NCBI RefSeq assembly: GCF_026222555.1
Contig: NZ_CP098511.1
Span: 1,345,501-1,409,500 of the forward strand
Origin: Aquimarina sp. ERC-38
Lineage (GTDB): Bacteria > Bacteroidota > Bacteroidia > Flavobacteriales > Flavobacteriaceae
Direction: 5' to 3'
Length of the DNA stretch: 64,000 nt
The position numbers were made by a program, and so were the translations under genes. The notes under the pieces are model-generated. The model was not told where the DNA came from. It saw only the letters and a list, made by a program, of their open reading frames with translations, and did no database searches. Shown one piece after another: positions 1 to 8,145 of this stretch. Every line of letters begins with the position of its first letter. Position 1 is the first letter of the stretch.

Positions 1-764
1 ATTTCATTAGCTCTTTCATAATCTTCCTTATAAAATAAGTTAATTCCTTTATTTGCTATGAAATGATTGTAATATAATGTATCATTAAGTTCTTGAGATA
101 TTCTAATTCCTTCATTAATATAATATTGAGCAGAATCTAACTTACCAGTCTCATTATAAATATTAGATATATTAAAATAAAGAATTAAATAGCTTTTTTG
201 AGATGAATTACTTTCTCTTTTCAGCATATCTAAACTTTTAAAATAAGATTCTAAGGCTCCAAATTTATCACCTAATTCATACTTTACGAGACCTAAATGA
301 TTGTAATTTCTTCTAATTAAATTAGTATTATTTTTACCAAAGTCCTCAATTTTTATAAAATCTAATAGAGCATTTTTTAAATCGTTATTTAGATAGAAAT
401 CCACCCCTCTTTCTAATAATTTATCTTCTGGATAACCGTTAATTGGTTTTAATTCTCCCAATTTAATAATACTATCTAAATATGATAAGTATTTATCTCT
501 ATTATTTTTTCGATACAAATAAGAACGTAATTCATACCCTCCCATTAACGTAGCCGTATCCCCTTCCTTTTTAGTTCGTGCAATTATAGCATCTGTATAA
601 ATGATCTTAGCAGCACGAGTAGTATCTGCATAATAGCGTTCCCACATGTAGTCATAAGATACATTTTTAAGAGAATCTGCTACTTTTTGAGATTGTAAGT
701 GTTCACAAAAACAGAGAATAAGGAGGATAATAAGGTAAAAGTTATTTCCTTTTTTAAAATTCAT
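1..764 (-). CDS. TPR-type secreted or membrane protein, C-terminus cut by window edge
   Basis: Reading the minus strand from an ATG at 764 gives about 254 uninterrupted codons that run off the left edge. It opens with a Lys-rich start and a hydrophobic stretch (FYLIILLILCF) ending near LQSQ, a typical export signal. The rest is helical with repeated A/Y/L patterns (NHLGLVKYELGDKFGALESY, then NISNIYNETGKLDSAQYYI) that match tetratricopeptide repeats. In Flavobacteriaceae such proteins often continue into a transmembrane segment and a LuxR- or AraC-type DNA-binding domain, which would lie outside the window, so regulator is an inference only. It is divergent from the two double-glycine peptide genes, which makes a regulatory link possible but unproven. 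Confidence 0.75.
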   Translation of the reverse strand, partial: MNFKKGNNFYLIILLILCFCEHLQSQKVADSLKNVSYDYMWERYYADTTRAAKIIYTDAIIARTKKEGDTATLMGGYELRSYLYRKNNRDKYLSYLDSIIKLGELKPINGYPEDKLLERGVDFYLNNDLKNALLDFIKIEDFGKNNTNLIRRNYNHLGLVKYELGDKFGALESYFKSLDMLKRESNSSQKSYLILYFNISNIYNETGKLDSAQYYINEGIRISQELNDTLYYNHFIANKGINLFYKEDYERANE

Positions 765-1126
765 TAAGTTTTTTATCAATAGGCTGCAAAATAAAAGCTT
801 ACAAGGCAGTATATCAAGTTTTTTATCATCCAAATTCGCGAATTTGGATACCATATTCCCGGAATAGGGATATACTTCCCTTGTTTTAACGTGGTTTCTC
901 CGCATATATTTGTTTCATATTAAAAACAACATTCAAATTATCAAAATTAGGTTTTTATGTTCTTTTCTCTTTTAGAAATTGTCATTGAAATATCAAATTT
1001 CGTATGCTCCCTTTGTATCGGATGTATAGAAAGCGTACTTCATACTATTTTCTAAATAGAAGATATAAATGCAAAGGTCATTCATCAAAAATAACATTTA
1101 AAACATTCATCAATTAAATCAAAATC
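765..1126. promoter_or_regulatory. Divergent intergenic region with a 22-bp perfect palindrome at 828-849
   Basis: The 362 bases between the TPR gene and the first peptide gene contain no credible ORF. Positions 828-849 are a perfect 22-bp palindrome with half-site ATCCAAATTCG. A weaker imperfect dyad (TATTCCC and GGGATA) follows at about 853-872. With genes diverging on both sides, the palindrome could be an operator, or an RNA hairpin if it is transcribed. There is no U-run next to it, so I do not call it a terminator. No clear TAnnTTTG box was found for the peptide genes. Confidence 0.45.
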
Positions 1127-1140
1127 ATGTTAGAAAACAG
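1105..1140 (+). repeat. 36-bp direct repeat, copy 1 (leader plus 5' end of peptide gene 1)
   Basis: Positions 1105-1140 and 1334-1369 are identical over 36 bases. The repeat covers the untranslated leader, the ATG and the first codons of each double-glycine peptide gene. It shows that the second gene arose by tandem duplication of a unit that includes its translation start region, with the core-encoding part diverging afterwards. Confidence 0.9.
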
Positions 1141-1327
1141 TAAAATCTCAAAATTAAGCATGTGTCAAATGCAAAGTATCAACGGAGGTACTACAAATCA
1201 AGGATCACCTAATATTCAGTTTGACTGGGATGCAGATCCGGATACCTATACAGGAGAAGAAAATCCTGTAGTATCGAATCCTAACAGTCCTTTTAATAAG
1301 AAAGATCCGCGTAATATTCCATTATAA
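1127..1327 (+). CDS. Double-glycine leader peptide precursor 1
   Basis: A 66-residue precursor whose first 21 residues resemble a Bacteroidota GG leader (MLENS..SKL....MQSI.GG, Gly-Gly at 20-21). Such leaders are cut after GG by C39-peptidase ABC exporters or used by RiPP-modifying enzymes. The predicted 45-residue core is acidic and Asn/Pro/Asp-rich, with no cysteine; the only Cys is in the leader (Cys13). No modifying enzyme, C39 transporter or LanT-like gene is visible within the window. The leader is nearly the same in the next gene while the core differs, as expected of a natural-product precursor family. The small size and short homology make the function provisional. Confidence 0.75.
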   Translation: MLENSKISKLSMCQMQSINGGTTNQGSPNIQFDWDADPDTYTGEENPVVSNPNSPFNKKDPRNIPL

Positions 1328-1333
1328 AAATTT

Positions 1334-1369
1334 ATTCATCAATTAAATCAAAATCATGTTAGAAAACAG
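1334..1369 (+). repeat. 36-bp direct repeat, copy 2 (leader plus 5' end of peptide gene 2)
   Basis: Exact second copy of the 36-base segment at 1105-1140, 229 bases downstream. It carries the 5' untranslated part, ATG and first codons of the second peptide gene, and starts six bases after the stop codon of the first. Confidence 0.9.
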
Positions 1370-1562
1370 CAACTTTTCAAAATTAAATGTAAATCAAATG
1401 CAAAGTATCCAGGGTGGTACTGTAAATAGTACTAATTATCCGGACCTAGATGATGGTAGTGACCATTGCCCTTCGGCTATTAATCCTGATGGTACTTTTA
1501 ATAAAGATAGCGGTTGGTGCGGTAGCGGCCCGGGTGGAAGCGGAGTTAATCCTATGGGATAA
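1356..1562 (+). CDS. Double-glycine leader peptide precursor 2
   Basis: A 68-residue paralogue of the preceding peptide. The leader again ends in Gly-Gly at 20-21 (MQSIQGGT). The predicted 47-residue core differs strongly: it is Gly/Ser/Asp-rich, ends in a glycine-rich tail (GSGPGGSG), and has two cysteines (residues 38 and 55) that could form a disulphide or be modified. The gene lies 28 bases after its neighbour and is followed by a hairpin terminator at 1709-1738, so the pair probably forms one short transcript. A secreted bacteriocin-like or signalling peptide is the likeliest role; there is no direct evidence for either. Confidence 0.75.
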   Translation: MLENSNFSKLNVNQMQSIQGGTVNSTNYPDLDDGSDHCPSAINPDGTFNKDSGWCGSGPGGSGVNPMG

Positions 1563-1708
1563 CTTGTGACATAGTATATAAGTTATCAACTAATAAATTT
1601 TCAAACAAGATAACTTGGAAGCCTTTTAGTAAAAAGGTAATATAAGAGTATATGAACAAGTTAGATTAACCCCCAATTTAAAGGTTAATTATTTTGTAAC
1701 CAATATGT

Positions 1709-1738
1709 AAAAAGACTACTTCTTAAAGTGGTCTTTTT
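1709..1738 (+). terminator. Rho-independent terminator after the peptide genes
   Basis: An 11-bp stem (AAAAAGACTAC paired with GTGGTCTTTTT, one T-G wobble) with an 8-base loop and a T-run on the 3' side. It lies 147 bases after the second peptide stop and would end that transcript before the OmpA-like gene. The A/T arms make it potentially bidirectional. Confidence 0.7.
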
Positions 1739-1819
1739 CTGTTATCTATAGTTAAATTCAGGTTATTTAATTTTTTTTTAATAACTTTCCTTCTTTAATA
1801 ACACACAAATAACCACTAT

Positions 1820-2755
1820 ATGAGTAAGACTATGTACTTGCTAGGTATTATCCTAACTATCATTCTGGGTACCTTTTTGCAATATTCTTTTTGTTGTAGT
1901 GCTCCTGAAGAAACAATAGTTGAAGAAGAAAAAATTACTGAAAAAATTCCCGTAGCTCCTGTTGTAGAAGAAACTCCTGTAAATGCATTTACCATCAGCG
2001 AAAACGGAGGAGATTTCAGTTATACGGTTGCTCAAGATAATATTAATTTTGCATTATCCGGAGAAACCCATTTGGAGCCAGTAAAAACGGAAGTAGATAC
2101 CGGAATACTTAAATTAGCCTCTTATCTAAACGACAATCCGAACAAAGTAATTAATATCACCGGGTACTATAAATCTTCAGAAAATTATTCAGGGGCTTTA
2201 CCTAATCTAGGGGTTGCACGGGCGACGGATGTTAAAAACTACCTAGTGGCTAAAGGAGTAAATTCTAAGCAAATTAACACCTTTGGAGAAATAAAAGAAG
2301 ATGTGCTACTTAGAGATACTACTATTATTGGACCCCTTTCTTTAGTGGTGGAAACTGACAACGAAGCAGATAAGGAAGCGGCAGCAGAAGAATTAGAAGA
2401 TATGGCAGCCCGTATCAAAGCAGACCCTTTGGTCTTATATTTCAATACAAACGAAAGTGAAATCAACTTGTCAGCCGAACAAAGACAAAAAGTTGCTGAT
2501 ATTTCTAGATACCTAGACAAGGTAGAAGGTGCTACTTGTCTGGTAGTAGGTCATACGGATAGTGTAGGGCGTTTAACTTCAAACATGAAATTAGGACAGG
2601 AACGAGCAGATTTTGCAAAAGAATACCTAATTCAGAATGGTATTGCTGCTGCAAAAATTGAAGCTAGTTCGAGAGGTCCAAAAGATCCAATTGCCAGTAA
2701 TAATACTAAAGAAGGACAGGCAAAGAACAGGAGAACTGTTATTACCTTAAAATAA
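1820..2755 (+). CDS. OmpA-family protein with two OmpA-like domains
   Basis: A 311-residue envelope protein. Residues 5-25 form one hydrophobic segment; a Cys-Cys follows at 25-26 but without a convincing lipobox, so this is a membrane anchor or signal. A linker rich in Glu, Val and Pro spans 27-55. Residues about 75-160 resemble a degenerate OmpA-like fold, and 204-311 are a canonical OmpA C-terminal peptidoglycan-binding domain: GHTDSVG at 244-250, the ERADFAKEYL helix, and NRRT at 303-306. It should bind peptidoglycan in the periplasm. The helix-hairpin-helix gene follows after 32 bases in the same direction, so they are probably co-transcribed. Confidence 0.85.
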   Translation: MSKTMYLLGIILTIILGTFLQYSFCCSAPEETIVEEEKITEKIPVAPVVEETPVNAFTISENGGDFSYTVAQDNINFALSGETHLEPVKTEVDTGILKLASYLNDNPNKVINITGYYKSSENYSGALPNLGVARATDVKNYLVAKGVNSKQINTFGEIKEDVLLRDTTIIGPLSLVVETDNEADKEAAAEELEDMAARIKADPLVLYFNTNESEINLSAEQRQKVADISRYLDKVEGATCLVVGHTDSVGRLTSNMKLGQERADFAKEYLIQNGIAAAKIEASSRGPKDPIASNNTKEGQAKNRRTVITLK

Positions 2756-2787
2756 TCTAAAAACTAATCACACTAAAATTAATACTT

Positions 2788-3372
2788 ATGAATTTACCAT
2801 GTTGGATATGGCCTATTATTACTGGAATTATTTGTGCTATATTGGGATACTTATTAGGAAGGTTACTTTCTCAAGGGGAAGATAATTCGGATGAATTGGC
2901 TTTATTAAAAAGAAAAAATGATTCTTTAGAAGACGATTTAAGAGCTTGTAAGGCCAAGACTTCTTCTCTTGAATCGGATCTATCCAAATGTAATTCGGAT
3001 CTGGCTGCTAGTAAATCAGCACCTAGTACTTCTGCTAGTAATTCTTTTACAGCAAGCGCCCCACCTGTATTATTACCATTTGACGGAGCTGCAGCAAAAA
3101 CAGCATTTGGCAAAACCGTAAAACAAGACGATTTAAAAATCGTAGAAGGAATCGGACCAAAAATTGAAGAATTGTTCCATAGTTTTGATATTAAAACCTG
3201 GAAAGCTTTATCTGAAACCTCAGTAGAAAAATGTCAGGAAGTTTTAAATTCCGGAGGAAAACGATTTGAAATTCACCGACCAGCATCCTGGCCGGAACAA
3301 GCAAAGATGGCGTACGAAGGAAAGTGGGTCGAATTGTACAAATGGCAAAATGAATTACATGGAGGTAAATAA
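2788..3372 (+). CDS. Membrane-anchored helix-hairpin-helix protein
   Basis: A 194-residue protein with an N-terminal transmembrane segment (about 5-27), a predicted coiled coil (34-75, rich in L/E/K/D), a Ser/Ala-rich linker, and a C-terminal helix-hairpin-helix module (DDLKIVEGIGPKIEELF at about 114-130) like the DUF4332/L21-like tail found in many Bacteroidota proteins. The family function is unknown; the HhH could bind DNA or protein, but the anchor makes a cytoplasmic-face or envelope role uncertain. It follows the OmpA-like gene in the same direction, and a strong hairpin lies just after it. Confidence 0.75.
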   Translation: MNLPCWIWPIITGIICAILGYLLGRLLSQGEDNSDELALLKRKNDSLEDDLRACKAKTSSLESDLSKCNSDLAASKSAPSTSASNSFTASAPPVLLPFDGAAAKTAFGKTVKQDDLKIVEGIGPKIEELFHSFDIKTWKALSETSVEKCQEVLNSGGKRFEIHRPASWPEQAKMAYEGKWVELYKWQNELHGGK

Positions 3373-3407
3373 TAGTTGGACTTCCAAAGAAATTTAGAAA
3401 GATAAAT

Positions 3408-3441
3408 TGAATAAACCCGCTTTTTAAGGCGGGTTTATTCA
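3408..3441. terminator. Bidirectional terminator between convergent genes
   Basis: A perfect 13-bp stem (TGAATAAACCCGC and its complement) with an 8-base loop. A/T-rich sides give a U-run in both directions, and it lies between the convergent HhH gene and the ABC ATPase gene, so it should end both transcripts. Confidence 0.85.
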
Positions 3442-3502
3442 TTACAAATAATTCATAAATGTAAGCGTAAAGAAGGAATTAGATAAAACATAAGTCTTTA
3501 TG

Positions 3503-5185
3503 TCATGCATCACTAATTTTAGGAATAGCTGAAATCAATTTTTGAGTATACTCCTTTTTAGGATGTTTGTAAATTTCTTCGGCATCTCCTTTTTCTTCAA
3601 TGTTCCCCTGGTTCATGACGATTAACTGATCTGACATATACTTGACTACAGCCAAATCATGAGATATAAAAATATAAGTAAAGCCATAATTATCTTTAAG
3701 GTCATTTAGTAAATTCAATACCTGCGCCTGTACGGATATATCAAGAGCACTTACGGATTCATCGCAAATAATTAGTTCGGGTTGTACGGCAATCGTCCGG
3801 GCTATTCCGATTCGTTGACGTTGACCACCACTAAATTCATGAGGATAACGGTAAAAATGTGTTTCGTCTAATCCAACCTGCTTTAATAATTCCTGTGCTT
3901 TCACTTTACATTCAGTTTTAGTGCTATAAAGCTTATGATAAAGCATCGGTTCCATTATAGCACTGCCTACCGTCATTTTAGGGTTTAAAGAAGCAAAAGG
4001 ATCCTGAAATATAAGTTGAACATCTTTTCTAAAGTAAGAAAGCGCTTTCCCCGAAAGGCTAGTAATATCTTTTCCTTTATAAAATATTTCTCCTTCATTT
4101 TCTTTGGTCAGACGCAAGATAATATTTCCAAGGGTTGATTTTCCGCAACCCGATTCACCAACTAATCCCAGCGTTTCTCCTTTATAGATACGAAACGAAA
4201 CATTATTTACTGCTTTTAATTCTTTGGTTTTAAATAAAGATAACTGTGAGTAAAAAGATTTCGATACATTTTTAACTTCTAATATAGGTTTCTGACTATA
4301 CAATTTCTGGTGGGCAAGAACTCTATCCTCGCGAGAGACGACCTCTGGCAAAAACCCTTTTCTCCCATAGTCCGAAACAGTAGGTAGCCTTTTAAGTTTA
4401 ACAGATAAGGAAGGTCGAGAATATAGTAAAGCTTTAGTATATTTTTCAACCGGATTTTTAAACAATGTTGAAGTTTCTCCTTGTTCAATAACTTTTCCAT
4501 GGTACATGATCACCACTTTATCTGCAATTTCAGAAATCAAAGCCAGGTCATGAGAAATAAAGAGAACGCTCATTTTGAATTCTTTTTGTAATTCCTTCAA
4601 TAGCAAAATAATATCTTTCTGAACGGTTACATCCAGAGCTGTAGTTGGCTCATCTGCAATTAAAAGTTTAGGATTACAGGCGATAGCCATGGCAATCATG
4701 ATCCGCTGCTTCTGGCCTCCGCTCAATTGATGCGGATAAGACCGATAAGCACGGGTAACATCCGGTAGTTTTACTTTTTCAAATAAAATAAGTACTTTTT
4801 GCTTTATTTCTGCCTGAGTTAATTGTGTATGTAAGGATAATACCTCTGCGACCTGTTTTCCACAAGTCATGGAAGGATTTAAAGAACTCATCGGTTCCTG
4901 AAAGATCATTGCGATATCATTTCCCCGTAGTTTTGTATACGTAGTAGGAGCTATTTGTGTCAAATCTTCGTTATCAAAAAGAATAGTCCCTTTAGTAATT
5001 TTAGAAATATTTTTAGGTAACAACCCCATAATGGCGAGGGAAGTCACTGATTTTCCACTTCCGGATTCCCCTACCACACCTACGATTTCATTTTTAGCGA
5101 TATCAATAGAAATATCAGATAGCACCTCATTTTCAACAGAACCAGTATAAAAAGAAACGTGCAGATTTCGTACAGATAGCAACAT
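3503..5185 (-). CDS. Fused double ATPase of a peptide ABC transporter (DppD-DppF type)
   Basis: A 560-residue cytoplasmic ATPase carrying two complete ABC domains, as in fused oligopeptide/dipeptide importers. First domain: Walker A GESGSGKSV at 39-47, signature LSGGQ at 154-158, Walker B ADEP ending at 180. Second domain: Walker A GESGCGKST at 343-351, signature FSGGQ at 451-455, Walker B with DES where the first has DEP. Each half would correspond to one of the DppD and DppF subunits. No permease or binding-protein gene is adjacent, so its membrane partners must be elsewhere. Transcribed divergently from the histidine kinase. Confidence 0.9.
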   Translation of the reverse strand: MLLSVRNLHVSFYTGSVENEVLSDISIDIAKNEIVGVVGESGSGKSVTSLAIMGLLPKNISKITKGTILFDNEDLTQIAPTTYTKLRGNDIAMIFQEPMSSLNPSMTCGKQVAEVLSLHTQLTQAEIKQKVLILFEKVKLPDVTRAYRSYPHQLSGGQKQRIMIAMAIACNPKLLIADEPTTALDVTVQKDIILLLKELQKEFKMSVLFISHDLALISEIADKVVIMYHGKVIEQGETSTLFKNPVEKYTKALLYSRPSLSVKLKRLPTVSDYGRKGFLPEVVSREDRVLAHQKLYSQKPILEVKNVSKSFYSQLSLFKTKELKAVNNVSFRIYKGETLGLVGESGCGKSTLGNIILRLTKENEGEIFYKGKDITSLSGKALSYFRKDVQLIFQDPFASLNPKMTVGSAIMEPMLYHKLYSTKTECKVKAQELLKQVGLDETHFYRYPHEFSGGQRQRIGIARTIAVQPELIICDESVSALDISVQAQVLNLLNDLKDNYGFTYIFISHDLAVVKYMSDQLIVMNQGNIEEKGDAEEIYKHPKKEYTQKLISAIPKISDA

Positions 5186-5290
5186 GGGTACTAAGTAAAA
5201 GAAGTTATTTTATAAATGTACTATTTATAATACAATCTAAATAGAGAGTTGGACTGATATTTGTTATCTTGGATGCAACACCCCGGTTTA

Positions 5291-6748
5291 ATGAAACTTA
5301 GTAAATTTTCTTTACGAACCCGGATTTTTATATCCATGACTTTATTGGTACTGATCGCTTCGGTATTGATAGCCGCAGTTGCTATTTACCAGTATCGTGA
5401 AGAATCCGAAGATTATCATAAAGAGCGATTGGAACGTAAAGAAGAACGAATCCAGATCGCTATCGATAATGCCCTGCGAAGCACAACTTTTCCGGTAACC
5501 GAAGAAAATATTCCGTTAATTTTTAGGGAGCGGGAACGTATTTATCAGATTTCTCAAGAACATTCCTTACCCATTCATATCTACAGTTTGTCTGGTAGTT
5601 TATTAGTAAAATCAGAAAATAGTTTATGGAATGATACGATCAATAAGCAACTTAAAAGAGCTATTATTGATACTTTAGAATCGCATATTTCTAAACGTTA
5701 TTTAATCATTTCTGAAAAGAATAATAAGCGTTTTCTGTCTTCTTATACTTATATTACTGACAGTAGATCCAAACCTTTGGCTATTATTAACCTACCTTAT
5801 CTAGAAGATGATGACCTAATTACCCGTGAACTGATTGAATTTCTAAAACGTTTAGGTGGGGGCTTTATTTTGATCTTGATGATCGCTATACTTTTAGCCT
5901 ATTTTTTATCTGCATATATCACCCGTTCTTTAAAATCCATATCAGAAACCCTGGATCAAACTCGATTAGATAAACGAAACAACCGTATTGAGGTAGGAGA
6001 ATCCGGAGGGGAATTATATTCATTAATCCAGGCTTATAACGGAATGATCGATGAACTGGAACAAAGTGCGGCTAAACTTGCTAAAAGCGAGAGAGAAGCT
6101 GCCTGGCGGGAAATGGCAAAACAGGTGGCTCATGAGATTAAAAATCCGCTGACTCCGATGCGATTGACCGTACAAAGTTTTGAAAGAAAGTTTGACCCAA
6201 AAGATCCGGATATTAAGAAAAAGGTACAGGAATATAGTAATACGTTGATTCAACAAATTGATACCATGAGTTCTATTGCTTCGGCTTTTTCAAATTTTGC
6301 GCAAATGCCTGCTCAGAAGAGTGAAACCCTGGACGTAGTTAAAATTGTCAGGTTGGCTTTGGATATTTTTAATGAAGATTATATTGTATTTCCGAATGCC
6401 GAGGAATCCATAATTGCCAAATTTGATCGTACGCAATTAATAAGAGTGGTGACAAATCTTGTTAAAAATGGTATTCAGGCCATACCTGAAGAACGATCGC
6501 CGAAGATTATGGTTAATGTTTTTGCCGAAGATACTGATGTGGTAATCACCGTTGCAGATAATGGAATTGGTATTGACGATGAAAATAAAACGAAGGTCTT
6601 TGAACCTAAATTTACTACCAAGACCAGTGGTATGGGGCTCGGGCTAGCCATGGTAAAAAATATAGTAGAAACTTACAATGGTAGTATTACTTTTATATCG
6701 CAACCGGATAAAGGAACGGTTTTTAAAGTTAAATTTCCAAAAAGCTAA
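5291..6748 (+). CDS. Membrane sensor histidine kinase, NtrY-like
   Basis: About 485 residues: transmembrane helix (10-32), an extracytoplasmic sensor region of about 155 residues, second transmembrane helix (188-208), HAMP linker, then a HisKA/HATPase_c core. The phospho-accepting His is in HEIKNPLTPM (about residue 281), a signature of NtrY/PilS-like kinases. The N box (NLVKNGIQAI), G1 (DNGIGID) and G2 (GMGLGLAMVKN) are intact. I chose the ATG at 5291 because the frame-upstream TTG (5261) overlaps a promoter-like GATATTTG and the signal-anchor begins here; ATG 5273 is an alternative. No response regulator gene is adjacent, so the partner is unknown. Confidence 0.85.
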   Translation: MKLSKFSLRTRIFISMTLLVLIASVLIAAVAIYQYREESEDYHKERLERKEERIQIAIDNALRSTTFPVTEENIPLIFRERERIYQISQEHSLPIHIYSLSGSLLVKSENSLWNDTINKQLKRAIIDTLESHISKRYLIISEKNNKRFLSSYTYITDSRSKPLAIINLPYLEDDDLITRELIEFLKRLGGGFILILMIAILLAYFLSAYITRSLKSISETLDQTRLDKRNNRIEVGESGGELYSLIQAYNGMIDELEQSAAKLAKSEREAAWREMAKQVAHEIKNPLTPMRLTVQSFERKFDPKDPDIKKKVQEYSNTLIQQIDTMSSIASAFSNFAQMPAQKSETLDVVKIVRLALDIFNEDYIVFPNAEESIIAKFDRTQLIRVVTNLVKNGIQAIPEERSPKIMVNVFAEDTDVVITVADNGIGIDDENKTKVFEPKFTTKTSGMGLGLAMVKNIVETYNGSITFISQPDKGTVFKVKFPKS

Positions 6749-6764
6749 TTATAAAATTGTATAT

Positions 6765-7544
6765 ATGTACACTAATATACTAGTTTCTTCTGAAGAAGGA
6801 ATTACTAAAATAACTATCAACAGGCCTGCAAAATTAAATGCTTTAAATAAAGTTACTATTGAAGAATTACATGAAGCTTTTAATAGTGCTAATCAAGATA
6901 ATCAAACACAAGTTATTATCCTTACCGGAACCGGCGAAAAGGCTTTTGTAGCCGGGGCAGATATTAGTGAGTTTGCTAATTTCTCAACAAGACAAGGAGC
7001 AGAATTGGCTAGGAGGGGACAGGAACTTTTATTTGATTTTATAGCTAATTTAGAAACACCGGTAATCGCTGCGATTAATGGGTTTGCCCTAGGAGGCGGA
7101 TTAGAATTAGCGATGGCAGCACATTTTAGAATTGCAAGTGAAAATGCCAAAATGGGTTTGCCTGAAGTTTCCCTGGGAGTCATACCTGGTTATGGAGGGA
7201 CGCAAAGACTACCACAATTAGTTGGTAAGGGGCGTGCTATGGAAATGATCATGACTGCAGGTATGATCGATGCGGATCAAGCGGAACTGTACGGATTGGT
7301 AAATCATGTGGTACCTTTACCGGAATTACTTCCTTTAGCTGATAAGCTAGCTTCTAAAATGATAAAAAACTCTCCAATAGCTATCACTTCTGCTATTAAA
7401 GCCATTAATTCCGGTTTTACTGAAGGGGAAAATGGTTTTGAAAGGGAAATTGAGGAGTTTGGTAATTGTTTTGGAACCGAAGATTTTAAAGAAGGAACCC
7501 GGGCATTCTTAGAAAAAAGAAAGGCGAATTTTAAGGGGAACTAA
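6765..7544 (+). CDS. Enoyl-CoA hydratase/isomerase family protein
   Basis: A 259-residue crotonase-fold enzyme. It has the oxyanion-hole motif (FVAGADISEF), the second CoA-binding loop (NGFALGGGLELAMAAHFRIA) and the catalytic-Glu region (GLPEVSLGVIPGYGGTQRLP), all conserved in enoyl-CoA hydratases of fatty-acid beta-oxidation; substrate chain length cannot be told. The ATG at 6765 gives the usual family length; an ATG at 6678 would add 29 residues lying inside the kinase gene and is rejected. It follows the kinase by 16 bases and is convergent with nadD, with only 17 bases between stops. Confidence 0.9.
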   Translation: MYTNILVSSEEGITKITINRPAKLNALNKVTIEELHEAFNSANQDNQTQVIILTGTGEKAFVAGADISEFANFSTRQGAELARRGQELLFDFIANLETPVIAAINGFALGGGLELAMAAHFRIASENAKMGLPEVSLGVIPGYGGTQRLPQLVGKGRAMEMIMTAGMIDADQAELYGLVNHVVPLPELLPLADKLASKMIKNSPIAITSAIKAINSGFTEGENGFEREIEEFGNCFGTEDFKEGTRAFLEKRKANFKGN

Positions 7545-7561
7545 TTCATACCTTTAATTTT

Positions 7562-8143
7562 TTACCTATAATAATTCGTTTCGTCCAGGTAGGTAAATAC
7601 TTCGGGAGGAAGTAACGGCATGATATTTTTTTGTTCTTTGATGGCTTTTCGAATAAAGGTAGAAGAGATTTGCATAATCGGAGCGTTTACTTTATGAATT
7701 TTCTGATGACCTTGAAATTGATGTTCTCCGGTTTTTTCTGAAATTCGGGGATACACGTAAATATGATGATTTTCTAAAATGGTTTCGTAATTCTTCCATT
7801 TATGAAAGCTTTTCAGATTATCTTCTCCCATAATTAAATGAAAGCTATTCTTTGGATATTTTTCTTGCAAGTAGGCTAAGGTATGTACCGTATAATTAGG
7901 TTGTGGTAGATTAAACTCAATATCGCTGGGTTTTAATTTTAAGTAAGGTTCCGTTGCCCGAAAAACCATTTCTAAACGGTGGTGATTATCTAGAAGTGTA
8001 TTTTTCTTTTTAAAAGGATTATGTGGTGTAACAACAAGCCATACTTCATCCAAATCGGAGTATTCAGCTATATGATTAGCGATGGCTAAATGCCCGATAT
8101 GAATGGGATTAAAAGATCCGAAAAAAAGTCCTGTTTTTCTCAT
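7562..8143 (-). CDS. nadD: Nicotinate-nucleotide adenylyltransferase
   Basis: A 193-residue cytoplasmic enzyme that adenylylates nicotinate mononucleotide to NaAD in NAD synthesis. The nucleotidyltransferase motif GSFNPIHIGH is at 9-18, and the ISSTFIRKAI motif that contacts the triphosphate lies near 161-170. The ATG at 8143 matches the usual MRKTGLFFGSF start; an in-frame start at 8173 would overlap the upstream Abi gene and is rejected. The start lies two bases after the stop of the Abi_2-family gene, so nadD could be translated by coupling from it. In related genomes I would expect yicC-gmk-nadD to be contiguous. Confidence 0.92.
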   Translation of the reverse strand: MRKTGLFFGSFNPIHIGHLAIANHIAEYSDLDEVWLVVTPHNPFKKKNTLLDNHHRLEMVFRATEPYLKLKPSDIEFNLPQPNYTVHTLAYLQEKYPKNSFHLIMGEDNLKSFHKWKNYETILENHHIYVYPRISEKTGEHQFQGHQKIHKVNAPIMQISSTFIRKAIKEQKNIMPLLPPEVFTYLDETNYYR

Positions 8144-8145
8144 TG

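Noticed and set aside
6678-6764. Extended N-terminus of the enoyl-CoA hydratase
   Set aside because: It overlaps the kinase gene by 71 bases, has no family similarity, and the ATG at 6765 gives the normal family length.
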